A DNA stretch of 24,622 bases, taken from Collinsella aerofaciens. GTDB lineage: Bacteria > Actinomycetota > Coriobacteriia > Coriobacteriales > Coriobacteriaceae. Each line of letters starts with the position of its first letter. The first letter of the stretch is position 1. Positions 1 to 7,375 of this stretch are shown piece by piece. The notes below the pieces were generated by a model, which was not told the DNA's origin, searched no databases, and was given only the letters and a program-made list of their open reading frames with translations. Made by a program: the position numbers and the translations under genes. Location of the stretch: contig JAJWXI010000010.1 in assembly GCA_021641225.1 (NCBI GenBank), forward strand, positions 1 to 24,622, in the 5' to 3' direction.

Positions 1-1
1 T

Positions 2-475
2 ATTTTGGACGAGGAGGGCGGCGTTCGCCGTAACATCCTCGCTTCTCGAGCTTTCGCTTCTCCTGATTCGGTCGCACGGCTCAATGACCTTGTGCACCCC
101 GTTCTCATTGAACAGCTTTCGCTTAGGATTCTCGATCCGGTTTGTTGTACGGTTTCGTCCCCCCGTTATCCCTTTGCGGTTGTCGAGGTTTCTGCCCCGA
201 CTGGTTTTGAGGATGCTTTTGGCCTGGCTGATGAAATTCTGGTTATCAGTGCTCCTTTGGCAGTTCGTCGCGAGCGTGCCATTCATCGTGGTATGGAGTC
301 CTCTGATTTTGATGCTCGCTCTGCATGCCAACCTGATGAGGCTTCGCTTTGCAATCTCGCTACGACGGTAATCGATAATGCGGGAGGCGATAATTCGCTC
401 TTTGAACAACTGGACGCATGGCTTGTGCGCCATGGCTTCGGGGATGTAACGGATAAGGAGGAGGCCGATGCCTAA
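2..475 (+). CDS. coaE: Dephospho-CoA kinase, C-terminal part (5' truncated by window edge)
   Basis: CoaE phosphorylates the ribose 3'-hydroxyl of dephospho-CoA with ATP, the last step of cytoplasmic coenzyme A synthesis. The frame is open from the left edge, so the P-loop N-terminus is outside the window and the true start is not visible. About 157 residues remain. They hold the family's 'A-x-x-F-A-x-P...L...L...HP' stretch (RAFASPDSVARLNDLVHPV), then a 'VVEVSAPTGFEDAFG..DEILVISAP' segment and the 'RR-x-R-A-x-x-RG' lid region, with a Cys-Gln-Pro-Asp stretch where the family often has 'R-x-x-x-Q'. The conserved end (TTVIDNAGG...L) is present. The stop overlaps the next start by 8 nt (ATGCCTAA), implying translational coupling. 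Codon use is richer in T-ending codons than in the transporter genes downstream. A coaE close to uvrB is also known in other actinobacteria such as mycobacteria. Confidence 0.85.
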   Translation: MLDEEGGVRRNILASRAFASPDSVARLNDLVHPVLIEQLSLRILDPVCCTVSSPRYPFAVVEVSAPTGFEDAFGLADEILVISAPLAVRRERAIHRGMESSDFDARSACQPDEASLCNLATTVIDNAGGDNSLFEQLDAWLVRHGFGDVTDKEEADA

Positions 476-1049
476 GACACGTTTCTTTACGTGGTATCGC
501 GTTGCGCCACTTGCCGTTGTGCTCGTCTTCGGCTTTATTTCGCTCGTCTACTCGTATGCTCCTGCCGCCTTCTTTAAGCCTTTGTATCCAATTGACTACG
601 AGGCATATGTAAAGCAATCGAGCATTTCGCACAATCTTGATCCATATCTGGTGTGTGCTGTCATAAAGTCGGAATCGAATTGGGATCCCGAGGCTGAGTC
701 GAATCAAGGCGCTCGGGGATTGATGCAGCTGATGCCCGAGACTGCCCAGGATATGATTGCCAAGGGTCTTGTCGATGGTAGCGAGTATTCCGCCGACAAC
801 CTTAACGATCCCGCTACGAACATCGAGTTTGGCTGTGCGTATCTTTCGTATCTTCTAACGTATTTTAACGGGTCGACTGACAGCGCCATTGCCGCCTATA
901 ACGCCGGCATGGGCAATGTCGACGGATGGGCGCAGCAGAGCACGTCGCTTCATAATGCAATCACCTTTCCCGAGACGCAGGCGTATCTGATTCGTGTCAA
1001 TAATGCCTGGGTTCGCTATAAGACCCTCTATCCCGATCGGTTCGTATAG
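468..1049 (+). CDS. Membrane-anchored lytic transglycosylase (SLT/Slt70-type catalytic domain)
   Basis: A 193-residue protein predicted to cleave the MurNAc-GlcNAc bond of peptidoglycan outside the membrane, leaving a 1,6-anhydro end. Residues 12-35 are one hydrophobic segment (signal anchor, no lipobox). The SLT domain follows: the catalytic Glu is probably E69 in 'IKSESNW', then 'GARGLMQLMP' (81-90), and 'AAYNAGMGNVDGW' (142-154), which matches the family's A-Y-N-A-G motif. The domain is compact and lacks the superhelical region of Slt70, as in short Gram-positive and actinobacterial versions. The ATG lies 8 nt inside coaE, behind a GGAGGAGG-like Shine-Dalgarno at about 456-463. A coupled coaE-transglycosylase pair has no obvious biochemical logic and is probably only operon packing. 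The family is clear; the physiological role (growth, division or spore-free turnover) is not. Confidence 0.9.
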   Translation: MPKTRFFTWYRVAPLAVVLVFGFISLVYSYAPAAFFKPLYPIDYEAYVKQSSISHNLDPYLVCAVIKSESNWDPEAESNQGARGLMQLMPETAQDMIAKGLVDGSEYSADNLNDPATNIEFGCAYLSYLLTYFNGSTDSAIAAYNAGMGNVDGWAQQSTSLHNAITFPETQAYLIRVNNAWVRYKTLYPDRFV

Positions 1050-1100
1050 GACTATGCCTGCCGCCTGCGTATACTGCAGATATATGAGTTAGGAGTATCC

Positions 1101-3341
1101 ATGGCGGAATTTGAAGTTGAGCGTGTTGGAGGAGAGCTCAAACGTTTTGGCGTTGAGGGCTCTGAGGTGCCATTTAAGGTTGTATCTCCTTATGAGCCTG
1201 CAGGTTCTCAGCCTAAGGCCATTGAGTCGCTTGTGCAGGGTGTGAGGGACGGAGATCGCTATCAGGTTTTGCTGGGCGTGACTGGTTCGGGCAAGACCTT
1301 CACGATGGCTAAGACTATTGAGGCCCTGGGGAAGCCGACGCTGGTCATGGCTCCCAATAAAACGCTCGCCGCTCAGCTTGCGAGCGAGCTCAAAGAGTTC
1401 TTTCCCAACAACGCTGTGGTCTACTTTGTCTCGTACTACGACTACTATCAGCCCGAGGCGTATGTGCCGCAAAGCGATACATATATCGAGAAAGACTCCT
1501 CGATTAACGAAGAGGTCGAGATGCTGCGCCATCAGGCGACCGCGTCACTGCTCTCTCGACGCGATGTGATCGTTGTCGCATCGGTCTCGTGTATCTATGG
1601 CATTGGCTCTCCTGAGGACTATGCGGGTCTGGCGCCGAATGTCGACAAGAAAGTGCCGCTCGAGCGCGATGACTTTATCCATGCACTTATCGACATTCAA
1701 TATGATCGCAATGACTATGACCTAGCGCGCGGCACGTTCCGCGTGCGCGGTGATGTCGTCGACGTGTATCCGCCTTATGCCGAGCATCCGTTGCGGTTTG
1801 AGTTCTTTGGTGACGAGGTCGAGCTGATTGCCGAGATCGATGAGGTCACCGGTGAGATGCTGCGTGAGTACGAAGCAATTCCCGTGTGGCCGGCCTCGCA
1901 TTACGTGACCGAGAAGCCAAAGGTCAAGGCGGCTCTGAAATCGATCAGCGAAGAGTGCGAGAAGCGCGTGGCGGAGCTCAAGGCGACCGACAAGTTGCTC
2001 GAGGCGCAGCGTCTGCAGCAGCGCACCGATTATGATCTTGAGATGCTCGAGACGATGGGCTTTTGCAACGGCATCGAGAACTACTCGCGTCATCTGGATG
2101 GTCGCAAGCCGGGTGAGCCGCCGTTTACCCTGATCGATTACTTTCCTAAGGACATGCTCTGTATCATCGACGAGAGCCATGTGACGGTGCCGCAGATCCG
2201 CGGCATGCATGAAGGCGACCGCTCGCGTAAGGTAACGCTGGTGGAACACGGTTTTCGCCTGCCCTCGGCACTCGATAATCGCCCGCTTCGTTTCGATGAG
2301 TTTGAGGCAAGGATACCCCAGTTTATCTATGTTTCGGCCACGCCGGGCGATTACGAGCTGCGGGTGAGCCAAAACGACGTGGAGCAGATTATTCGTCCGA
2401 CCGGTCTGCTCGACCCCAAGATCGATGTGCGTCCGGTTCGTGGGCAGATTGACGATCTTGAGGACGAGATTCGCGAGCGCGTTGCCCGCAAGGAGCGCGT
2501 GCTGGTGACCACGCTCACCAAGCGCATGGCCGAGGACCTGACCGACCATCTGCTTGATGCCGGCATTAAGGTCAATTACATGCACTCCGATACAGCGACG
2601 ATGGACCGTGTCGAGATCCTGCGAACGCTGCGCGAGGGCAAGATCGATGTTCTCGTTGGCATTAACCTGCTTCGCGAGGGCCTAGACCTTCCCGAGGTCT
2701 CACTGGTGGCAATTCTCGATGCCGATAAGGAAGGCTTCTTGCGCAACCGCCGTTCGCTGATTCAGACGATTGGCCGCGCGGCCCGTAACGCCGATGGCGA
2801 AGTCATCATGTATGCGGACGTTGTGACCGATTCGATGAAAGAGGCCATCGAGGAGACGCAGCGCCGTCGCGAGATTCAGATGGCATATAACGAAGAGCAT
2901 GGCATTGTGCCCAAGACGGTGCGCAAGGCCATCAACGACATCTCAAGTTTTATTGCCGAGGCCGAAAAAACCGTGGGTTCCAAGGGGCGCTCGAAGGGCG
3001 ACTCTCTTGGCCATGGCGCATTCTATACGCCCGATGAGTCGGGCGAGGGTGGCGTGCCGGAAACGGTGGCGCCCGAGCAGACACTTGCGGAGCAGTTGGA
3101 AGAACTGCCGCATGACGAGCTTGTGCGGATCGTCGAAACCATGGAAGAGGATATGCGTAACGCTTCTGCCGCCATGGACTTTGAGGAGGCGGCGCGCCTG
3201 CGCGATGCCGTCGTTCAGATTCGGGCGATGCTCGAGGGTGCGTCTGAGGACGAGACGATTGAGCGCTTACGTTCGCAGGCCCGCAAGGGTTCCACGTTCG
3301 CATCGGGCAGAAAACGCCAGGGTGCACGGTTTAAGAAATAG
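1101..3341 (+). CDS. uvrB: UvrABC excinuclease subunit B
   Basis: UvrB is the damage-verifying helicase-like ATPase loaded by UvrA, which then recruits UvrC for dual incision. Visible features of the 746 residues: Walker A GVTGSGKT (59-66), the Tyr-rich beta-hairpin that clamps DNA (SYYDYYQPEAYVP, 111-123), DESH box (357-360), the helicase motif VI 'QTIGRAARN', and a C-terminal UVR domain (about 673-711) that would pair with UvrC. The length slightly exceeds the usual 660-720, owing to about 20 extra N-terminal residues and a long linker before the UVR domain. The ATG has a clear AGGAG at 1091-1095 with 5 nt spacing. The 51-nt gap from the upstream stop contains TATACT (1070-1075), which could be a -10, but no convincing -35 pairs with it. 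No LexA-like box is seen here. A strong hairpin follows the stop. Confidence 0.97.
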   Translation: MAEFEVERVGGELKRFGVEGSEVPFKVVSPYEPAGSQPKAIESLVQGVRDGDRYQVLLGVTGSGKTFTMAKTIEALGKPTLVMAPNKTLAAQLASELKEFFPNNAVVYFVSYYDYYQPEAYVPQSDTYIEKDSSINEEVEMLRHQATASLLSRRDVIVVASVSCIYGIGSPEDYAGLAPNVDKKVPLERDDFIHALIDIQYDRNDYDLARGTFRVRGDVVDVYPPYAEHPLRFEFFGDEVELIAEIDEVTGEMLREYEAIPVWPASHYVTEKPKVKAALKSISEECEKRVAELKATDKLLEAQRLQQRTDYDLEMLETMGFCNGIENYSRHLDGRKPGEPPFTLIDYFPKDMLCIIDESHVTVPQIRGMHEGDRSRKVTLVEHGFRLPSALDNRPLRFDEFEARIPQFIYVSATPGDYELRVSQNDVEQIIRPTGLLDPKIDVRPVRGQIDDLEDEIRERVARKERVLVTTLTKRMAEDLTDHLLDAGIKVNYMHSDTATMDRVEILRTLREGKIDVLVGINLLREGLDLPEVSLVAILDADKEGFLRNRRSLIQTIGRAARNADGEVIMYADVVTDSMKEAIEETQRRREIQMAYNEEHGIVPKTVRKAINDISSFIAEAEKTVGSKGRSKGDSLGHGAFYTPDESGEGGVPETVAPEQTLAEQLEELPHDELVRIVETMEEDMRNASAAMDFEEAARLRDAVVQIRAMLEGASEDETIERLRSQARKGSTFASGRKRQGARFKK

Positions 3342-3344
3342 CGA

Positions 3345-3387
3345 ACAGGCCCCGAGTTCCCTGTGGAGCTTGGGGCCTGTGTCTTTT
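3345..3387 (+). terminator. Rho-independent terminator, uvrB / convergent flavoprotein gene
   Basis: The arms 3345-3360 and 3365-3380 form a 16-bp stem (outer ACAGGCCCC/GGGGCCTGT, two G-U pairs) closed by a CTGT tetraloop. TCTTTT follows at 3382-3387. It begins 4 nt after the uvrB stop and lies between convergent genes, so it may also stop transcription coming from the minus-strand flavoprotein gene, although the T tract on that side is poorer. Confidence 0.85.
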
Positions 3388-3406
3388 GCGCGCTGGAATT
3401 CGTGCG

Positions 3407-5047
3407 TTAGAGGTCTGCGATCAAGGCTTCGGCACAACGGATGCCGTCGGTGGCCGCGCTCATGATGCCGCCGGCATATCCAGCTCCCTCACCACAAGGG
3501 TAGAGGCCCGGGGTCGACACGGCATGGCACGTTCGGTCTCGGGTGACAGTGACCGGTGAGCTCGAACGAGTCTCCACGCCGGTAAGAACGGCGTCGGGGC
3601 GGTCGTAGCCGCGTAGCTTTTTTCCGAGTAGGGGAAGTCCCAGGCGGAGCGACTCGACGATATGCTGCGGCAGGGCTTCGTCAATTGCCGTCCAGGTCAC
3701 ACCGAGCGGATAGGTGGGCTTTACCTTTCCGGGCGCCTTGCTGGCACGTCCTGCGAGGAAATCTCCGACGAGCTGTGCCGGTGCGTTCCAGTTGGAACCG
3801 CCCAGGCGATAGGCGGCCGCCTCGCAGGCACGCTGGAGCTCGATGCCGGCGAGCGGGTCATCGTTGGGAAGGTCCTCGGGTGTGACGTTAACGAGCAGGG
3901 CGGCATTTGCGTTGCGTCCGTCGCGGGCATTGAGACTGGCGCCGTTGACGCACAGGTGGCCCTGCTCGGAAGAGGCGGCGACAACCTGCCCGCCGGGGCA
4001 CATGCAAAACGAGAACACGCTGCGGCCGTTGGGAAGATGGGCGACGAGCTTGTAAGGGGCTGCTCCGAGGGCAGGATGTCCCGCCGAGGCTCCGTATTGG
4101 ACTCGGTCGATGTCGCGCTGCGGATGCTCGATGCGAACGCCCATGGCAAAGGTCTTTTGTGCGAGGGCCACGTTGTGGCCCTTAAGGAGCTCAAAAATAT
4201 CGCGAGCAGAATGCCCGCAGGCGAGGATGAGGTGCTTTGTCTCGATTGGCTCGCAAGCGGCGTCTTGGGACGATTGGACATCAATACCGGTGATGGCGCC
4301 AGACGCGTCGATGCGAATGTCGACGAGCTTCGTTCGATAACGGACGACACCTCCGAGCTGCTCGATGCGCTGGGATATAGCGGTGACAACCGTGGGAAGG
4401 ATGTCGGAGCCAATGTGCGGCTTGGCATCCCACAGAATATCGCGGGGCGCACCCGCCTCGACGAAGGTTTCGAGGATAAGGCGATGGGCGGGATTTTTGG
4501 TTCCCGTATTGAGCTTGCCGTCCGAGAAAGTCCCCGCGCCGCCCAGGCCAAACTGGATATTGCTCTCGGGGTCGAGGATGCGCTCCTTTAGAAAGAGGTC
4601 GATCGCCTGCGAGCGGCGAAATGCCGGGTCGCCGCGCTCGATGAGCAAGGGCTTAAGACCTGCTTCGGCGAGCGTAAGCGCAGCGAAAAGGCCGGCGCAT
4701 CCGGCGCCGACAACGACAGGGCGTTCTTGAGGTGCGTCGGAGGCGGGGGAGGGGAATGAAGGCTCATCGTCTTCTATCGCGCGTACGCGCGAGCGGTCAC
4801 GCTCGGCAACGCTGTCGACCGCTTCTCGCTCGAGGTGGGGACTAGTCAGCTCAACACGAAAGCTCAGGATAAAATGGACGTCTCGTTTTTTACGAGCGTC
4901 GATTGACTTGCGGTGGAGCTCGATGGACTTGATCTCGGAGTCCTTGCAACGTAGGACGCGCTTGGCGACTCGCTTGCCAACAATGAGGCAGGCATTTTCA
5001 TCGCCGGCTTCATCGAGCGACGCGTTGACTTGGGTGATTTCAATCAT
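3407..5047 (-). CDS. NAD(P)/FAD-dependent dehydrogenase, COG2509-like
   Basis: A 546-residue flavoprotein of the 'uncharacterised FAD-dependent dehydrogenase' group. An N-terminal domain of about 105 residues with 'CLIVGKRVAKRVLRCKDSEIKSI' precedes the FAD-binding Rossmann motif GAGCAGLFAALTLAEAG (114-130). The C-terminal FAD motif 'LYPCGEGAGYAGGIMSAATDG' is intact. The residues between carry 'FGLGGAGTFSDGKLNTG' and 'SGHSARD'-like segments typical of the group. The start at 5047 is chosen because AAGGAG lies 6 nt upstream; a longer in-frame opening to 5170 would run through the preceding hairpin and into the neighbouring gene. No substrate is known for the family to my knowledge, so only redox function can be inferred. 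It is separated from the upstream minus-strand gene by a terminator-like hairpin, so it is probably transcribed separately. Confidence 0.85.
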   Translation of the reverse strand: MIEITQVNASLDEAGDENACLIVGKRVAKRVLRCKDSEIKSIELHRKSIDARKKRDVHFILSFRVELTSPHLEREAVDSVAERDRSRVRAIEDDEPSFPSPASDAPQERPVVVGAGCAGLFAALTLAEAGLKPLLIERGDPAFRRSQAIDLFLKERILDPESNIQFGLGGAGTFSDGKLNTGTKNPAHRLILETFVEAGAPRDILWDAKPHIGSDILPTVVTAISQRIEQLGGVVRYRTKLVDIRIDASGAITGIDVQSSQDAACEPIETKHLILACGHSARDIFELLKGHNVALAQKTFAMGVRIEHPQRDIDRVQYGASAGHPALGAAPYKLVAHLPNGRSVFSFCMCPGGQVVAASSEQGHLCVNGASLNARDGRNANAALLVNVTPEDLPNDDPLAGIELQRACEAAAYRLGGSNWNAPAQLVGDFLAGRASKAPGKVKPTYPLGVTWTAIDEALPQHIVESLRLGLPLLGKKLRGYDRPDAVLTGVETRSSSPVTVTRDRTCHAVSTPGLYPCGEGAGYAGGIMSAATDGIRCAEALIADL

Positions 5048-5066
5048 CGAGGTCTCCTTAGAGGCA

Positions 5067-5098
5067 AGAAAGAGGCCGTCCGGTATCCCAGACGGCCC
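5067..5098 (-). terminator. Terminator-like hairpin after the YhiN-type gene
   Basis: Read on the minus strand, GGCCGTC and GACGGCC (5097-5091 and 5080-5074) pair, extended by TGG/CCG around a GATA tetraloop to a 10-bp stem with one G-U pair. A T-rich tail TCTTTCTT follows. It lies between the stop of the upstream gene (5128) and the start of the next one (5047). On the plus strand a TTTTT run at 5105-5109 follows at a greater distance. Confidence 0.6.
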
Positions 5099-5127
5099 GA
5101 ATGCGTTTTTGATTATAGACTGCGCGG

Positions 5128-6399
5128 CTAAGAGCTGCTTGCAGCGCGAATGCCCGAGAGCCAGGCCCACGCAAGGTTAAAGCCTCCACAATCGGCGTCG
5201 ATGTCGAGCGCTTCGCCGCAGACGTAAAGCGGGGCGTCGACAACGCTGCGCGCGCGTAGACTGGGTGTTGAGATGCTCTCGACAGATACGCCACCACGCG
5301 TGACCTGCGCCGAGCGCTCCTCGGCTGTTCCCTCGACGAGCAACTTAAAGTGCTTGAGGATCGAGACCAGGTGGATGACATCGTTGGAGCCTGGATGGCA
5401 CTGCTCGAACGTTGTGCAGACGACGCGGGAGAGTTGCGGGGCGAGCATGCCGTCGAGCCAACGGGGATCGCGGGGCGAAAAGCCGCCGAGCAGTTCAACG
5501 CGCCGGTTGAGCATATCGAGCAACTCGTCTTTGGAGAGGTCGGGGAAAACGTCGAGCAGGATCGTATCGCCGTGCTGGATACGACGAGAGAGGTTGAAGA
5601 CAGCGACGCCCGAGATACCGAAGGTTCGAAACAACACTTCACCGTCTTCGTGCCAGAGCTCATTATGATTGTGGGCGAGCGTCAAGCGGGCACGGACGCG
5701 CAGGCCATCCAACGTCTTGAGTGCCGCCCGATCGCCAACGACCGTTGCCGATACGGGGCAGAGGATGGGGCGCAGCGAGGTGAGGGGGAGGCCAAACGTA
5801 TCGGCGATACCGGTGGGGTTGCCGCCCGTGGCGATAATTACGGCATGTGCCTGCAGGGCCTCGTTCTTGCGAGGGACATCGGCGAGCGCTTTCCGAAGCG
5901 AGCGGAGCTCCGATTTTCGGTCATCGTGCTTTTTTGCCTTGAGCGCCCGCGCTGGACGGTCTATTTGGAGTGCCCAGCCTTCGGAAGCTTTGTGCGCCGT
6001 GGCAATATTGGCTCCGCAGATTAAGGTGATACCTAGGCGGTCGCAAACGCTGAGAAGCGCGTCGCGCACCGATTCGGCGCGAAGGGAGCGCGGGTACAGC
6101 CGGCCTTCCTCGGAGGTTGTCATGATACCCAGCGAGGAGAAGAACCCCATAAGCTCTTGTTCGGGCTGGGGGCCCATGACGGATTCGACGAATGCGGGGT
6201 GGTTATACCGCTGTGGATCAATCGATTCGTTGGAGAGGTTGCAGCGGCCGTTGCCGGTCGCAAGGAGCTTAAGGCCGCAGGCGACATCGCGCTCAACGAT
6301 GCAGACGCTTTTGCCAGCGCGTGCGGCCGTAATGGCGGCGGCGAGGCCTGAAGCCCCGCCGCCGATTACCAGGACGTCATAGAAGGCGCTCGTGTTCAC
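5128..6399 (-). CDS. YhiN/HI0933-family (BaiN-like) flavoprotein
   Basis: A 423-residue NAD(P)/FAD-dependent oxidoreductase of the HI0933/YhiN family (COG2081), which also contains the clostridial bile-acid enzyme BaiN. Visible: FAD dinucleotide motif VIGGGASGLAAA (11-22), the family signature GLKLLATGNGRCNLSN (42-57), a 'VIIATGG' segment, and the C-terminal motif 'GEALDIDADCGGFNLAWAWLSG', close to the usual 'GEvLDvdGdtGGyNLqwAwssG'. The start is GTG directly after the TAA of the upstream mrp gene (TAAGTG) with only GAGG as a weak Shine-Dalgarno, so translation is probably coupled. Family membership is firm. The substrate is unknown: bile-acid dehydroxylation is not supported, as no other bai genes are present. 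Length is normal for the family. Confidence 0.88.
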   Translation of the reverse strand: MNTSAFYDVLVIGGGASGLAAAITAARAGKSVCIVERDVACGLKLLATGNGRCNLSNESIDPQRYNHPAFVESVMGPQPEQELMGFFSSLGIMTTSEEGRLYPRSLRAESVRDALLSVCDRLGITLICGANIATAHKASEGWALQIDRPARALKAKKHDDRKSELRSLRKALADVPRKNEALQAHAVIIATGGNPTGIADTFGLPLTSLRPILCPVSATVVGDRAALKTLDGLRVRARLTLAHNHNELWHEDGEVLFRTFGISGVAVFNLSRRIQHGDTILLDVFPDLSKDELLDMLNRRVELLGGFSPRDPRWLDGMLAPQLSRVVCTTFEQCHPGSNDVIHLVSILKHFKLLVEGTAEERSAQVTRGGVSVESISTPSLRARSVVDAPLYVCGEALDIDADCGGFNLAWAWLSGIRAASSS

Positions 6400-7230
6400 T
6401 TAGGCCTCGTCGGTCTCGTGCGGGGTAATGGCCTCGACGGCAGAGACTGCCTTGGGCAACATGCCATCGGGCAGTGCGGTCTCGACCTCGCCCTTATCGC
6501 AGGCCTCGGCGAGTGCCGGATTAATGGGAAGCTGACCCAAGATGTCGAGGTTATAGCGCTCTGCGACCTCGGGGAGCTTGCTCTTGCCAAAGACCTCGAT
6601 CTTCTTGCCGCAGTCGGGGCACTCAATATAGCTCATGTTCTCGACAATGCCCAGAATGGGGACGTTCATCTTCTCGGCCATGTTGACCGCCTTGGCGACG
6701 ATCATCGAGACCAGATCCTGTGGGCTCGTGACGATGACGATGCCGTCGACCGGCAGCGACTGGAAGACGGTGAGCGCAACGTCGCCTGTTCCCGGAGGCA
6801 TGTCGACCAGCAGGTAGTCGATGGGGCCCCACGAGGTCTCGCTCCAGAACTGCCTAATGGCGCCTGCGATGACCGGGCCGCGCCAAAGGACGGGGTCGGT
6901 CTCGTTTTGGAGCAGCAGGTTGGAGCTCATGACCTTGACGCCGTGCTCGGAGATTTCGGGCAGCATAAGGTTGCCAAGGGCATGGACGTGGCGTCCACTC
7001 ATACCGAACATCTTGGGGATAGAGGGACCGGTGATGTCGGCATCGAGGACGCCGACCTTGTGGCCGTGACGGGCAAGCTCGGTGGCGATGGCACCGGTGA
7101 CAAATGACTTGCCGACACCGCCCTTGCCGGAAAGCACGGCGATGACGCGCTTGACCTCGGACAGCGTGTTCTCCTCAAATTGCGACGGCGACGTTTGTCC
7201 GCCGGCGGCCTGTGCGTGTTCGCAACCCAT
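6400..7230 (-). CDS. mrp: Mrp/ApbC/NBP35-type iron-sulfur cluster carrier P-loop ATPase
   Basis: A 276-residue cytosolic ATPase thought to carry and deliver [4Fe-4S] clusters to apoproteins. It has the deviant Walker A motif SGKGGVGKS (34-42) with the signature first Lys, a Walker B-like 'LLVDMPPGTGD' (140-150), and the family's C-x-x-C ligand pair C204-P-D-C207 in 'YIECPDCGKK'. The short N-terminus (MGCEHAQ) has one Cys, unlike the multi-Cys N-termini of NBP35; the DUF59 domain of some bacterial Mrp proteins is absent. The ATG at 7230 has AGGAG 6 nt upstream; the longer opening to 7287 lacks this. The gene directly abuts the YhiN-type flavoprotein and probably shares its transcript. A -10/-35 pair is seen upstream. 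Confidence 0.92.
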   Translation of the reverse strand: MGCEHAQAAGGQTSPSQFEENTLSEVKRVIAVLSGKGGVGKSFVTGAIATELARHGHKVGVLDADITGPSIPKMFGMSGRHVHALGNLMLPEISEHGVKVMSSNLLLQNETDPVLWRGPVIAGAIRQFWSETSWGPIDYLLVDMPPGTGDVALTVFQSLPVDGIVIVTSPQDLVSMIVAKAVNMAEKMNVPILGIVENMSYIECPDCGKKIEVFGKSKLPEVAERYNLDILGQLPINPALAEACDKGEVETALPDGMLPKAVSAVEAITPHETDEA

Positions 7231-7285
7231 GTATGACTCCTTTGTATATGCTGGGGCCGGGGCCCCGCGATGTGACACGAGCGTC

Positions 7286-7315
7286 ATTGTACCCTCGTTT
7301 GCGAGTGGGAGTCAT
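7286..7315 (-). promoter_or_regulatory. Candidate promoter of the mrp-flavoprotein operon
   Basis: On the minus strand, ATGACT (7315-7310) and TACAAT (7291-7286) resemble -35 and -10 boxes separated by 18 nt (4/6 and 5/6 matches to TTGACA/TATAAT). This would start a leader of about 50 nt before the ATG at 7230. That leader contains a GC-rich self-complementary stretch (GGGGCCCC) at about 7255-7267. This is a pattern match only. Confidence 0.35.
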
Positions 7316-7323
7316 TTGCGATG

Positions 7324-7364
7324 CGTTTGGGCCGAGCGTGCTTGCAATACGATGGGCCCAAGCG
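7324..7364. repeat. Inverted repeat between LTA-synthase-like gene and mrp
   Basis: CGTTTGGGCC (7324-7333) pairs with GGCCCAAGCG (7355-7364), 10 bp with one G-U pair around a 21-nt loop. It sits 11 nt past the stop of the minus-strand LTA-synthase-like gene, so it could be its terminator, but no T tract follows on that strand. Function uncertain. Confidence 0.45.
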
Positions 7365-7375
7365 AATGGGCGGGC

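Noticed and set aside
5047..5170. Longer N-terminus for the COG2509-type flavoprotein
   Set aside because: It would translate through the terminator-like hairpin and into the neighbouring gene; the ATG at 5047 has a strong AAGGAG.
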